From Numida meleagris (Eukaryota > Chordata > Aves > Galliformes > Numididae), in contig NC_034438.1 of assembly GCF_002078875.1 (NCBI RefSeq), forward strand, positions 67,107,842 to 67,171,841: 64,000 nucleotides of DNA. The letters are read 5' to 3'. The notes beneath the pieces were generated by a model that ran no database searches, was not told where the DNA came from, and saw nothing but the letters and a program-made list of their open reading frames with translations. How positions within the stretch are numbered: position 1 is the first letter of the stretch; each line of letters opens with the position of its first letter. The translations under genes were made by a program, and so were the position numbers. Below, in pieces: positions 13,005-24,544 of this stretch.

Positions 13005-13550
13005 GGTCACACTGAAAACAAAAACTGCTATATATTCCCACGGAAACTAGGACAGATATAAGGAGCACAACAACACTATCTGATTGAGAAAATTCTCATC
13101 TACAAAACACACTTTTCAACATACTCACACCATTAGCTCAGCATTTTCACCAGCAATGAACAAGAGCTGCATGCCACACTCGAAAAAATCTGCACCAGCC
13201 AAGGTGACCCACTATTGTTGTCACCACTGCTGAAACACACCATCCACCACCTGCCTCTGCTCACATCTGCTGTTTGGTCTCCATAGATGTTCAGCAAATG
13301 TCAGCGAATGTCAACAGGTGCCGTTTTTTCCACATGGAGAAATTCAGTGTCACACCTTTCGTATTTGCTGTGTATGCACTCCCATGTCAGACGCTGTTGT
13401 GTCAGACTGCCCCTCTGCTGTTGTATCACCACAACAAAATGTAATAGGATATGGGTGGGAAGGTTCAACCTCTACTGCCATCCATCCAAGAGTCACCTCT
13501 GACGTCATGGGCCACAGCACAGAATAGAAGGCATTACGTTATTATTACTA
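13005..13550 (-). mobile_element. Galluhop/Mariner1_GG-like mariner, internally deleted
   Basis: A Tc1/mariner relic whose transposase sense strand is the minus strand. The right end (about 13440-13550) corresponds to the element's 5' end. Inside it, reading leftward, are a degraded start of the transposase helix-turn-helix region (complement of 'CACATGGAGAAATTCAGTGTC' and 'GTCTCCATAGATGTTCAGC') and then directly the C-terminal end ('GCAGATTTTTTCGAGTGTGG' on the minus strand), with the catalytic core missing. The left terminus, 'GGTCACACTGAAAACAAAAAC', follows a TA (13003-13004), consistent with the mariner TA target. Frames are broken throughout. The same internally deleted form recurs at 55.8 kb, so it was probably mobilised in trans by a complete relative. 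Confidence 0.85.
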
Positions 13551-13674
13551 TATACTATAAATATATCAGGGTCGTTCCAAAAGTTATATACACGTGTATA
13601 CATCAGTCTTCTGCCTTCAGTAAAAATGCATATTGCTTCCCATGTTCGTTCTGTTGATTTCATTTGTCAGCATA

Positions 13675-14165
13675 AATCATGAGAACAGGTTTTCTATATT
13701 TTCTTTTGCATAACTTGAGCAGATATAAGCTGAAGGATGCCAATGGGTTGTGTACAGCACTGGCTGCATGGGGATCACTCCACCAAACATACACACTGAG
13801 AGAAGCAGCAACCACATATTTAAAGGAATAGGGTATACACATTCATTACATTCCAAGGATGGGCAGAAATTCCAAGAAATGATTAACACCTCTGGTGGTC
13901 GTGGGGTACATCCTCTCTGTAAATTTCCAACCCTGCAAGGGGGGTAGTTCTTGTGAGTACTGTGTTGAGGCATCTCTTTTGGCTGTCTTATCTTCAACAG
14001 GACATCCATTCTCCTTTCTTGTCTTCACTTGACAAAAAGCTCCATGGCCTCCTTCGCATTCTGTTCTTGAGCTTACATTTACGCAAGCTTCTGTCCTTCA
14101 GCTTATATCTACTCAAGTTATGTGAAAGGCTGTTCTCACAATATAGAAAAGCTGTTCTCATGATT
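13675..14165. repeat. Segment bracketed by inverted arms of about 60-70 bp
   Basis: The left arm is 13675-13737 and the right arm 14094-14165. The complement of the right arm shares blocks with the left arm: 14/14 (AATCATGAGAACAG), 11/11 (TTTTCTATATT), 11/11 (CATAACTTGAG) and 17/17 (AGATATAAGCTGAAGGA), separated by single mismatches, a diverged joint and an extra segment of about 9 bp in the right arm. The spacer is about 356 bp. On the minus strand the spacer has LTR-like features: a TTTAAATA box and 'GTGGAGTGATCCCC' near the left arm. It may be a non-autonomous DNA element, or a minus-strand LTR next to an inverted 3' fragment of the same repeat. No family was recognised with confidence. 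Confidence 0.6.
13738..14035 (-). repeat. Possible LTR-like segment between the inverted arms
   Basis: Read on the minus strand from 14035, the segment begins TGTCAAGTG, passes a TTTAAATA box, then 'GGTGGAGTGATCCCCATGC' and 'CAGTGCTGTACACAACC', a layout reminiscent of the promoter and R/U5 part of avian LTRs. No matching TIRs, polyadenylation signal or target duplication was found. This is an inference from layout only. Confidence 0.3.
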
Positions 14166-16227
14166 CAGCATTATTGACTTTTTACCTCCTTTTTTCATAG
14201 TTCCTTCTCAGCAGTATTTGTGAGATATGTATAATATCTACAGCCTAGGTGATAATGGCTAAATAGTGGCTTTTCACTATTTTTATTTCATAGCATATTT
14301 TTCCCCAAGTCTTACATTTTATTAGAAAAGTTTCAGTGTTGGTTTAGTGACAGCTGTCACATGCAGAATGTTAATAAGTGTCAGAAGGCATTCTTGTCTC
14401 CATCCAGCCCAGCTTATCCCTTTTGTATTTTTAGTAACACATGCCAAATATTGTGATAGATGTACACACACAGATAGTTTGCAAACTCTATGGTTTTCCC
14501 ATTTTTGAGTCCCTTGATGTTCTAGACCCTGAAATCTTTGTCCAGTCTTCATAATGTAGGCTTTTTCAGGAAGGCTAAGATGTCTGTGCTGTGAGGTACC
14601 AAGCCTTAAAGGGAATTCTTAATTAGGAGCTCAGTGACCATGGCATTCTTCTCTGATTTAATGACAGAATGTTGGGAGAAAATGTAGACATTTTTACTAC
14701 TCAAAATAAATTTTGTTGCACAATAAAGAAGTATGAAATAAAACCAAATAAATCATCTTTCATCCATTCATGTTTGATATGGAAGAAACCAATACTTGTG
14801 TTGCAAAGTATTATTATGCAAATTTTGTCAAGGTGATCTTTTTTGTTTTTCTTGAATTATCTGCTGCAGTTATCACCTATTGTTAAACTGGAACTTTGTC
14901 TACATTTTTACCTCTTTGTGGAATATTAATGGTAAACAGTAAATATTCTTGCATAGTAGTTTTCGCATATATGTGACATTTAGCATTATGTTTTAGAATC
15001 TCAAATAAACTCAGTAAAGGAAATGAAATTTTTATGGGGTATAAGACAGATCAAATACTTACCACAGACTTCTCAGGAAAATCACTTTCAGGGCCCTGTT
15101 CCCAGGCTGAGGATTCATTCTTTGCTGCAATTTACATTCTTAGACCTCGAAAAGTTTTATGACTTCCCTCTACAAGCCCTTGCAGTCAAAAAGAGGCAAC
15201 GCAAAATTGAGCTGTGTATTAACATTGCTGAGGTAAGCAGGCTGCTCAGAATGATAGTGATTGTGCATTGGTGATTCAGCTGGCCTTTGCAGAAATATTA
15301 TGTGGAAAAAAATCTATCAGTTAAATGTGAGTTTCCAGCACACTCTACTAGCTTACAGGTTTTCCAGTACTTTGCATCTGAGATATCAAGACTGGGTTAT
15401 TAATGGGGAAACCTGCTTTTCTATCATGATGTTTTCCAGTTTGGAAGTAGGTTCAAAGAAACACAACTACATGGTTGTGAGATAGATGTATCATCATAGT
15501 GACCTTTTTTTTTTTTGTAAACTCTTCCACTTCCAAGCATCACACTCACATTATTGAGACAGAGATGTACTGCAGATAAAAATTATTTATAGCATGATTC
15601 AGCCAGAATATTTTTGTACTTGGTATCATTTCACTTCATTCCACTACACAGAAAAGGATAAGCGTCAGTGGGAGGGTAAATTTTTGTGTTTTAAGTACAT
15701 CTTCTGTTGTTACACTGCAGAAAATTTTCATTCTTTCTTTTTTTTCCCTTTCAAGATACATTTTAGGTAACTTTTCATTACTTTCCAGTGAACACATTAA
15801 AAAACCTTCACCATGTCCTGTTTAATTCTTGGAAAAAAAAACCCCACAAAACCTGGAGATTTACAGTACCATTAATAGTCCAATGACCATTCACTTATCT
15901 GATTTGTCTATTTCTAAAAGCTCAAAACTAAGGAAGTTACACAACTGATTGCTTTTATGTCCTATAAGATTTTTCAAAACAGTTTTGTTCTATGTGAAGA
16001 CTTAAGTGACTGGGAGAATATTCAGAAGATAATACAAAATTCTGCCAAAAAAAAAATCCACTTTTTTTCAAGAAACAAAATGTGCCTTCATATAGCTGAA
16101 TAAAATAAAGAAAAAAATAAGCAAACAAACAAATAAAGGATGCTAGAAGTAGACTTATCTATAAAAAAAATTAGTCACTAATCACACCAAAACATATTAT
16201 TAGACTCATGTGAATGAATCCTCAAAT
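14166..16227. other. Mostly unique AT-rich DNA
   Basis: Apart from the exon candidate at 15077-15232 and short A/T runs, nothing was recognised. Confidence 0.5.
15077..15232 (+). other. Weak candidate exon
   Basis: A 156-base interval (52 codons, open in one frame, peptide from ENHFQGPV to CINIAE) ends at a good donor, GAG|GTAAGCA. Possible acceptors at 15067 and 15076 have poor polypyrimidine tracts. The peptide contains a basic patch (KKRQRK) but no domain I recognise. It may be a chance ORF with a fortuitous donor. Confidence 0.18.
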
Positions 16228-16281
16228 ATTAGAGTTTGATACAGTCATGACTTTAGATTCATGTCTGTATCAAACTCTAAT
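16228..16281. repeat. Perfect 17-bp inverted repeat (hairpin)
   Basis: ATTAGAGTTTGATACAG at 16228-16244 is the exact reverse complement of 16265-16281. After one mismatch a further 5 bp (CATGA / TCATG) pair, leaving a loop of 8-10 bases. It lies about 170 bp left of a CR1 fragment but is not part of CR1. Confidence 0.85.
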
Positions 16282-16454
16282 TTGTCATTAAGTATTTGGG
16301 AGCTAACACTTCTCCCAGGATCTACATAATATATTATCAGTATCATTATGTGCACAACCATAAAAGTAACTTTATACTCATAAATGCTTATTTCATATAT
16401 AACATTACATGTAACGCAACACAAATACAATATTATACATAACCAACGCAAAAC

Positions 16455-16690
16455 TGTTTGCCTTGGCCCATCAATGCAGTCTATCCAGGTCCCTCTGTAG
16501 TGCCTTTCTACCCTCCGGCAGATCATCACTTCCTCCCAACTTGGTGTCGTCTGCAAACTTACTGAGGGTGCACTCAATCCCCTCATCAAGATCATTGATA
16601 AAGATGTTGAACAGAAGCGGCCCCAGTACCAAGCCCTGTGGGATATCACTCATGACTGGTTGGCAACTGGATTTCTTTGTGCTACTTGGG
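16455..16690 (-). mobile_element. CR1 LINE ORF2 reverse-transcriptase fragment
   Basis: Truncated at both ends. The minus strand from 16653 to 16471 is open for 60 codons and encodes the RT motif block: '[21 protein letters not shown]' in outline, then [10 protein letters not shown] with the catalytic FADD, then 'LQRDLDRL'. This corresponds to RT fingers/palm motifs. Flanks are non-CR1, so it is an isolated internal piece lacking a 3' end, which is unusual for target-primed insertions and suggests later deletion. Confidence 0.9.
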
Positions 16691-17852
16691 CTGCTTCTAC
16701 TCCTTACCTCAGACTCAGAGTTATGTTCATGTTGGTAAAATCTTTACAAAGTGGGAGCTAGGTAGCTAAGACTAGTGGTACTGTGATGTAAATACAATAT
16801 ACTCTTTTATTAAGATTTCTAGCATAGGGTAATAGATTCCTTAATGAGCAGAAACATCATAGGAAGTTTGTTCTTGCTTTATCAGATTTGTAGAAACTCT
16901 GGATTCTTTTCTTTTTAATTCTTGAGATGGTGTTTTTCACCAAAAAGTAGTCCTAAAAGAGACAGAGAGAGAAGAGAGAAAGAGAATAATTAATGAATTA
17001 ATTACGTATTTGTATTGATTTTTATTGTTTGGAAAAAGGCACAGTCATAAGTGAAGTCCTTCTTTTCCTTATTCTAGTCCCTACTTGCTCACTCACCTTT
17101 CTTATCTGTTTTGAAATCTCTCTCTAAATGTCCCTCTTTTTCCTTCCACAGAACAGGGATAATTCAGCGGTTGTTCTCATTGTGTCCAACCAAAATAAAG
17201 AGTCATATAAAGGGCTCAGCCTATGGGTTTCTCAGTGCTAGTGCTTTAATTTGTGTTCTTTTCAAGTGAATTTCCCAACTGTGAAGACGTGTTTTTGTTC
17301 TCAGCACAAAGCACTTAGTTTCAGAGGCATGGACTCCATTTCTTTCAGGTTAAACGTGAAGTAGAAGATGTGATCTAACTGGTCATCTATGTTTGCAGAA
17401 TTCTGAAGCATCACATATTTGTGAAAGTGCAGTATGTCTCAGAAGATTAAAAAAATTACTTGTTTGGAAAGAATCTTGGAAACTGTTGTATTTTCCCTTC
17501 AAATGAAGCATAGCCATCCCATTGGGAAATAACCATTACTACTGAAAGTCTACAAATATTAAAGAGTGAAGAAACTATGAACACAAGTTGAACAATGTCT
17601 AAAGACCAGGTTAATCTGGATAATTCATATGGTATGAGCATTGTTTAAAAGAAGACATATATTTTGGAAACATTTTTTTTCCTAGAACAAAATACTATTT
17701 TGAATTTCAGAAAAATATTAGATTTCCATAACTAAAAAAGAGACCAGCTTGCCATCTAAAAGCACAGAAGAAAAATAATAACATTTATAGCTAGACATTC
17801 TGTGAGTCTAATAAAACATTCTCACACGTCGACATACAAGAGTGTTATATGT
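16691..17852. other. Unique AT-rich DNA
   Basis: Nothing recognised except a short GA-rich tract at about 16960-16986. Confidence 0.5.
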
Positions 17853-17995
17853 GGGTTGCTCTGAAAACAATGCCTCCTATTTTGTTATGTTTTTCGACAA
17901 CTTCAGAGGTGGGTGCTGGTGATATAACAATAGAGGTGAACCTTCCCTGGTAATATTCCATTACATAGTAATGTTTTTAACTGTTGTGATAATAT
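17853..17995 (+). mobile_element. Galluhop/Mariner1_GG-like mariner 5' fragment
   Basis: This begins with the mariner terminal sequence 'GGGTTGCTCTGAAAACAATG' followed by CCTCCTATTTTG, then untranslated leader with 'CAGAGGTGGGTGCTGGTG' and 'GAGGTGAACCTTCCC', matching the complement of the right half of the copy at 13,005-13,550. Homology fades near 17,995, before the transposase start codon. The rest of the element is missing. Confidence 0.8.
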
Positions 17996-20740
17996 ACATT
18001 TTAAAAGTACATTTCCTGCATCAAATCAAAGGCAATTAACATTTTATGTTGCTAATTTTGAAAACAGACAACTAATAATAATTCAGTGTGATTCTAACTT
18101 CGGATACTATTCAAAGTTACAGAATGTTGGGTTGTTTTTTTGGTTTGTATTTTTGGTTTTTTGTTTTGTTTCGTTTTTGACTAGCCACATAATTATTGGA
18201 TAAAATTTTTGTTGTAATTCAAAATGTTCTAAAAATATCAGTGTTATCCAACTCACAACCTAAAATTCAGTGAAAAGGCTATGCAACAGTATCCTCTTTA
18301 TGTGGGTAGACTTGTTATTGGCCTCGCTATAGGATGAAATAATTGTATGAAGATACCTGGCCTGAACTATGAGTGGAACAGACTGAATGATTCAATAGCT
18401 GTGTTTGGCTACAAGATGTATCAGTATAAAAGCAGGGAAACTGAAGCATGGATTCATAAGTCAAAATCTTCAAAATTGTTTATGCATTCAAGCATGCACA
18501 GAAAATAAAGGATGCCACAGTGGAGCAGAATTGTGACTGATGTGTTTTAGTGGAAAGTTACAGAGTGCTAAGGCCGATTATGTTAAGGTAGTTCACTGCC
18601 GTTGATTGTGTAACATCAGGGGCTCGGTAGAATGAAAGGACAACTTTTATATCAAACATGAACCAGGCAGTACTAAAAATGTAAAGGAACAGATGCCGCT
18701 ATACTTAATTCAGTGACCACACGTACCAACTCCAGGAAGGTTAAGGTAAAAGGTCCGTGAGATAATTCAGAGTTTTTATGTCATTTTACAGAGAGTAACT
18801 GATTTAAAATATGTACATGCCGTAGTTTCAGAATGAGTCAGGTTCTATTTGATCTTGATTTTGAAGGACATATCAAATGTCTCCTTATAATATCCTCTCC
18901 ACCAGTAGAAATCACATTTTTGTCTCATTAATTTCAATGTTAATTTTAATTATACTTAGCACAACGCATGAAAGAGATTGGTGGTAATAGCAGCAATGGG
19001 AAGAGTTTGAAGCTGTTTAGGAAAGCATTCAGGATTTTGCAGCCTTAAGTCAACTCCCAGAGGGCAGCAAATCAGACTCTTTAGATCACATGATTTAGAG
19101 CATATAGAAAAGTCTATGAAAACAACAGATGAATTACAGCTAGAGCAAAGTGTGGTTACTGTATTATTTATTAGCATGCAGCAAATCACTCACAGCAAAT
19201 GCTCTCTGCTCGATAGATTTTATGCCTCTGGAATTACTGAACCAAACAGTCCAAACAGTTCCTTGACACCATTTGTTGATTTAAATTGTGTGATTTTTTT
19301 TTTTTTTAATGAACTTATCCTAAGCAGTTCAATGTTTCCATAGCCAGCTTGTTTAAAGGTAGTTCACTCTACTCTGCAATGCACAGCACAGTATGTGAGA
19401 AAAACAAAAACCAAACAACAACAACAACAAAAATACAAGAAAATATTTTCCAGGTAAAAATGAAATCATTCTTAAAATTTACAAGAGAAATCATTCAAGA
19501 AAACATTTTTAATTTTTACCTGATGCAATAACTAAGAAGCACATTTTTCCATTTTCCTCACTAAGAATTAGAGCAGGCATGTCTAACCCGGCATGGCATG
19601 GCTTGCAGTGTGGCTGCCCCCTCCCCATGCCATCCTAGCAGGGACTGGCGCATACTCATTGGTCAGCAATGACCAAACACTGGTGCACTATCAACTCTGC
19701 CTGAGCTGAAACCGGGGCACAGCGCAGTGCCAGCTCAAGTGATGGGAAAAAAATTTATTCATTTTGATACACTGGCTAAACATAGTCCTGTGAACAGAAA
19801 AAAAAAAAATATGCAGCTTTGCTTTCTACTGTGATAAAGCACTTTTTTTTTTTCTCATATTTGATGTTCTATTTTGCTTATTTTGAAATCATTTACCTGT
19901 TCGGGAATGGAGGAAGGAGACAAAAGAAGGAATCAAAAAGATAATAAGCCTTTACAAATAGCAGCTTCTCCCAGATTTCTTCCACTGAAACAGATGAATT
20001 TCAAACTCAGCTTTTGTCAAGTGATTAAAAATGTTGGAGGCTTATGCAGAAAAAATACAGTTTTCTTAGGTAGCTAGTAACACAATGTTTAAATAATAGT
20101 ATTCAGGGGGATAAAATGCATTAGAAAACTGCAACATTTTGAGGATATGGTCTTTCTTTTTTTATAATTTGACAAGTAAAATCTTGAACAAATTCTGGAA
20201 TGGATGAAAATTTTTCCAGTGAGTGTTTGACAACATGTTTTGTGAAGGAAAGTACACAACACACTTTATCATTGGACTTCAAAGTTATTCTGAGATGTTT
20301 TCTGCCAGGAATATTAGAACTATAAATCAAGGCTGAGAAGTACTGAAGTAAAGGATCCATATCATAGACAAAAATTGCCGTGTATTTACTGTCATATCTG
20401 TTTAAAAGCAAAAATGTTTTGCATTCTACCGCATATGAAATATATGGATTAAGTTAGAAACAAACAAATAACAAAGCTTACAAGCAAGAATAAAGAAACT
20501 ATCTTTAGAAGTGATTTTATTTTCATCCAGTTCTAATCTTTAACACTAGTAACCTAGATTGAAGTATCATCTAATTTCATGTGCCCTTTCTAAGTCTGAT
20601 AAACAAAAGATACACATGAAATGCTCCATTTTTTCTTCACTATATTTTCTTTTTAATGGAAGTTTCTTACATGTAATATTTTTCATTTTAAAAATTCTTG
20701 TGTGGAACTGTGGATTTGCCGGAGGAATTGAAATAAAGCT
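17996..20740. other. Unique AT-rich DNA with one GC-rich patch
   Basis: This contains a T/G-rich tract at about 18128-18180, a T-run near 19290-19307, a (CAA)n stretch at about 19412-19432 and the GC-rich patch described separately. No gene was recognised. Confidence 0.5.
19575..19745. repeat. GC-rich patch with hAT-like left edge, family unknown
   Basis: An island of high GC inside AT-rich sequence, beginning 'CAGGCATGTCTAACCCGG'. A CAGG...GT(C/G)TAAC start resembles the termini of hAT/Charlie-type DNA transposons, but no complementary right terminus or 8-bp target duplication was found. It may be an unrelated GC-rich unique sequence. Confidence 0.25.
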
Positions 20741-20742
20741 CT

Positions 20743-20813
20743 GCCCCTCCCTCCCCTCCCCTCTTCTCCTCCTTCTCTCTCTCCCTCTCCTCTCCCCTCC
20801 CTCTCCCCCCCCT
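20743..20813. repeat. Polypyrimidine (C/T) tract
   Basis: About 70 bp of almost pure C/T. At 20744-20761 the pattern C4-T-C3-T-C4-T-C4 gives four G-runs with single-base loops on the minus strand, a strong G-quadruplex consensus, and an i-motif on the plus strand. Confidence 0.9.
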
Positions 20814-22249
20814 ACTCATGTGGCAATCCCTCCATTGCCCCAGAGGTGGTAATAATGGATTATGTAGCACACCTTGATGATCTCTACCCTCTTATCAAAT
20901 CAGGTTCCCTGATCCTGAAATACTCTTATGTCATGGAACATTTTAAAAGGAAATTCTAGAGAAGGATGTTTGTGCCTATGAACACCCATGCATTTGCACA
21001 TTTGCTATCTGAGAAAGAGTAGACAATATTCTAGCAGCTGGGTGGGGCTAATACTCCTTTTCCTTTAATGTAGACATTGAAGTCTCAATTCAGCAAGAAG
21101 AGAAAAATACCAAGCAGTTAGAACACCCCAGCAACAGCAACAAGCCTACAACAAAAACCCTACAACCTAATATGCAGGCAGCATCTGCGGGAGATAATGG
21201 ATGGACTTACTTTTTACATTTTTAATCACATGGACTGGATGAATTATTTAAAAACCTTAAATATATAATGTTTTCAAAGTGGAGAAATGGAGCAAGTTTC
21301 TATAGGTATTGACTTCCCAAGTACTATATGGAGAGGCAAAGTATTAAATTTTTAAATATTCTGACCTTAATCTTTACATTACAGACTATCAGTGTATTGA
21401 TCGGGGCAGCGTGCTTGGTTTCTTCTAGAGAAGTCCTTTTGAAGATATCACTGCCATTCTAGGAAATACACTATTGTATCTTCATCTTCCCATATATTCA
21501 GAGGCCCTCTGAGTTCATTTTGTCACAGCTTTTTTGTTGTTGTTGTTTTAAAAAATGAGATAAGATCCTAATTTTTGTGAATAATAAACTTTTTGTTCAA
21601 TTGTTAAAGAATATGTGGGTGCCTGTTTAACTGCAACTTTGGATTTTGCAGAGTCACAGGTATTGTTTCAGCTTTTCGCTTCACAACTTTGAAACTGAAT
21701 TCAAAAGTTCAATGACTAAAAGGAGTAAGTAAGTTATCCTATAAATAAAGTGAATAGGAAAAGGAGGCAAAGGAGTTCTCTGATTTAGACAGACTTTAAG
21801 AATTCTAATATTTCACAGATACTGTAAATATAGAATATTAAAATTCTGATAGAAATACTATATCAGTATAAATCTCAAACTGTCAATAAGAATTTACTAA
21901 TTCCAGTTTTACAATTCAATTTCCAGTCATTTCCATCACCATCAAGTTATTTGAAAACACAACTGAGAGAATGTCAAGGTTTCCACTTATACTCCATGCC
22001 CATTAGTGAAAGTGCATAAAGCAAGAGTTCTGAAAAAGTTTTGGTTTTTTTACATTCATAACATCAAGGTAGTATCTATAAAGGTGTTTCATAGCCTTTA
22101 CTGTGATATAGGGCAGTAAAATGAATTTAGAACTAAGCTGTATCTTCAATACTTGACTGTAATTTTTGTTTGCTCCTACTTAAAAAGAGTTTCAGCCATT
22201 GAAAGTTGTAGATAGAGGGCTAGAAATGAGGAAAAAAAAATAATTCCAC
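20814..22249. other. Unique AT-rich DNA
   Basis: Nothing recognised apart from a short GTT-rich tract at about 21532-21552. Confidence 0.5.
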
Positions 22250-22330
22250 AGTGAATGAAGCAGTGGAATAGATTTTCTAGAGCCTCCAACAATCACGATC
22301 TTTAAGAACAGACTGGACTGCCCCAGTCAG
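22250..22330 (+). mobile_element. Ancient CR1-like remnant
   Basis: 'GCAGTGGAATAGATTTTCTAG' and 'ATCTTTAAGAACAGACTGGAC' resemble the CR1 stretch around the ORF2 C-terminus (a lone 'GGAATAGGCTGCC...TTTAAG' signature). The similarity is short and old; the call is tentative. Confidence 0.35.
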
Positions 22331-24544
22331 GCTAATTTAATTAAAAATATAGATTAAATAATATGATTTGCCATGTACAGGTTTGGGTATATTGATGAAG
22401 TCTTACCTCTATTGAAATCAATGACAAAATTCCCATTGACTTCATTAGAACCAGGATATAATTTCTTCTTAATAGATTTGTATTACATTTGGAACTGAAT
22501 AAAGATTTTCTGACATTTCTGTCTAAAAGGAAAAATAATTTTAAAAAAGGAAGACAGTATAAAGAAATATTTGAAAATGAAACACAACTGAAGGAATTAA
22601 CACAAATTGTACAATATAGAGTTTATAGGTTTTTCCCTATAAATGAAACCACAAATATTGTAATGTATGTGGAATCAACAAAAACAACACAGTCAACCAA
22701 ACAACAACAAAAAAGCATAAAAGTGAAAATCCACAAAATAAATGTAGTATCTATGCACTACCTATGATAGCTTTGTCAGTGTGTCAAATAGATGTACAGT
22801 AAACTCTGGAATCTCATGCAGGAGAGACAGCAAGTGTTCGGTTTGAAGGCGGTTACAGGAACTTCCCAGGCCATGTTTTCTCACATTTCTAGTTTGGTTC
22901 CGCTCAGCTATGCTGTGCTGTTGGCTTGCTGTCTATACCTGTTTGTTCTCTATTGATTACCATACGAATAGGAGTGAAGCATACATCATACTGCCACAGT
23001 TTATTTCTCATTGCAATGAGATGAGTGGAGTACCTAAACAAATTTCTCATTCTTGTTGTCTGCCTCTGGCCATGCAAGGCTGGAATATTATACATACCAT
23101 TTCATTCTAATGCTGGCCTTCTACTTAATATTTATTTTCTCATCCAATCTATGAAACTCATATTGTCATTTCTGTTCAGACAACAGAAACCAAATCAATG
23201 GATCAAAAAGTAAGATTTAGGTTTTTTAAACCTTCATGCTCTGCAGAGCAGGAACTATTCAAAATATTGTTCTGTTGACACTCACGAAAAAAAGAAAAGA
23301 AAAAGAAAGAGAAAATATACAAAAGAGTGATGGAAGCATTGATCTTTAAGATCACTGGTCTTGTGTTGTTTCTTGTCTGTCAGGCTTCACACCTTCTGTT
23401 ATCTATAACTCAGGAATAAATACAATTATCAATGTACTGTATGCACAAAACAAATTTTATTCCATAAACTTAAGAGATTTGTCTCCTTTCTGGGAAAACT
23501 GTGTATACTGTCATACAGTAAATTAGTACTGACTACTTAGAAGTCATTGTAAGTGGCTTGTAGCAATTGTTTCTAAAGGTAGGTGAAATACCAAGGCACA
23601 ACTTCAAATCTGAAGATTTCTGGTAGTCATGGCTTAGATGCATACTTCCATTACATTTTCCTTGAACTCACTTAGCCAGCCCCAAAGGCTTTATGGAACC
23701 TTATTGGTAAAAATTCCCTTTGAAATAAGACCAAACTTTAATATAGTTGAGACCATTCCAAATAAGTGTTTGAGTTAAACCTTACACATAGTTCATCTGG
23801 ATGCACATCTTGTGAAAGTTTTAAAGAGCACTCATAGGTAACAAAAAATGAAGTCTTTTGAAGCATTGTTTTCCAGCATCTCAGTCTTCAGCAGTATTCA
23901 TGTTTAATTTTATACCAGAATGTTGGAAATACAGATTAGGCTCTTATTTTAAGGTTGTTACTTAAGATATCTCTATCAATTTTTATTGAAACAGGAGACT
24001 CAGAATGCCATGAAAGTAATCTGAAGCCTGAATATGTCAATGTCAGGCAAAGGACAGTCTTTAGACACATTTTACTTATATTACTTGATAAGGGAAACAA
24101 TTGATCTTCCTGAAATATTATATTTGAGCATGCCTAATTTTCTGGAGGGAATATTATTTAGTATTTTATCTTGTGAAATATTATTTTGCAGTCTGAATCA
24201 GGGTTAGAAAAAGAGTAAAGTCCAACACAGGGATGCCCCTTTCTGCCCCAGAATTTATAAAAGTTTAATTCACAAAATGTGAACCACTCAAAATAGTGTT
24301 GAGTGAGTCAATATGACAAGCTGCCAAGCCTCCTCCACTCCATGAAAACAGCCCTACTTGTTTTTATCTTTGGGATATAATAATCAACTCAAATCTCTCT
24401 GTGAGATAATTTTCACATTATAAAAAATGTCATTTCATTCTTGTAAGGAATTCTGGCATGCATGAGTTCAAAATATCAGCACAAAGGCAAACAAGACACA
24501 AAGAAAAAAAAACAATTTGTGATCTCACTTGGTTTCATTTTCAG
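22331..24544. other. Unique AT-rich DNA
   Basis: No gene or repeat family recognised. Contains CAA/ACA-rich runs near 22680-22715 and an A/G tract at about 23284-23318. Confidence 0.5.
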
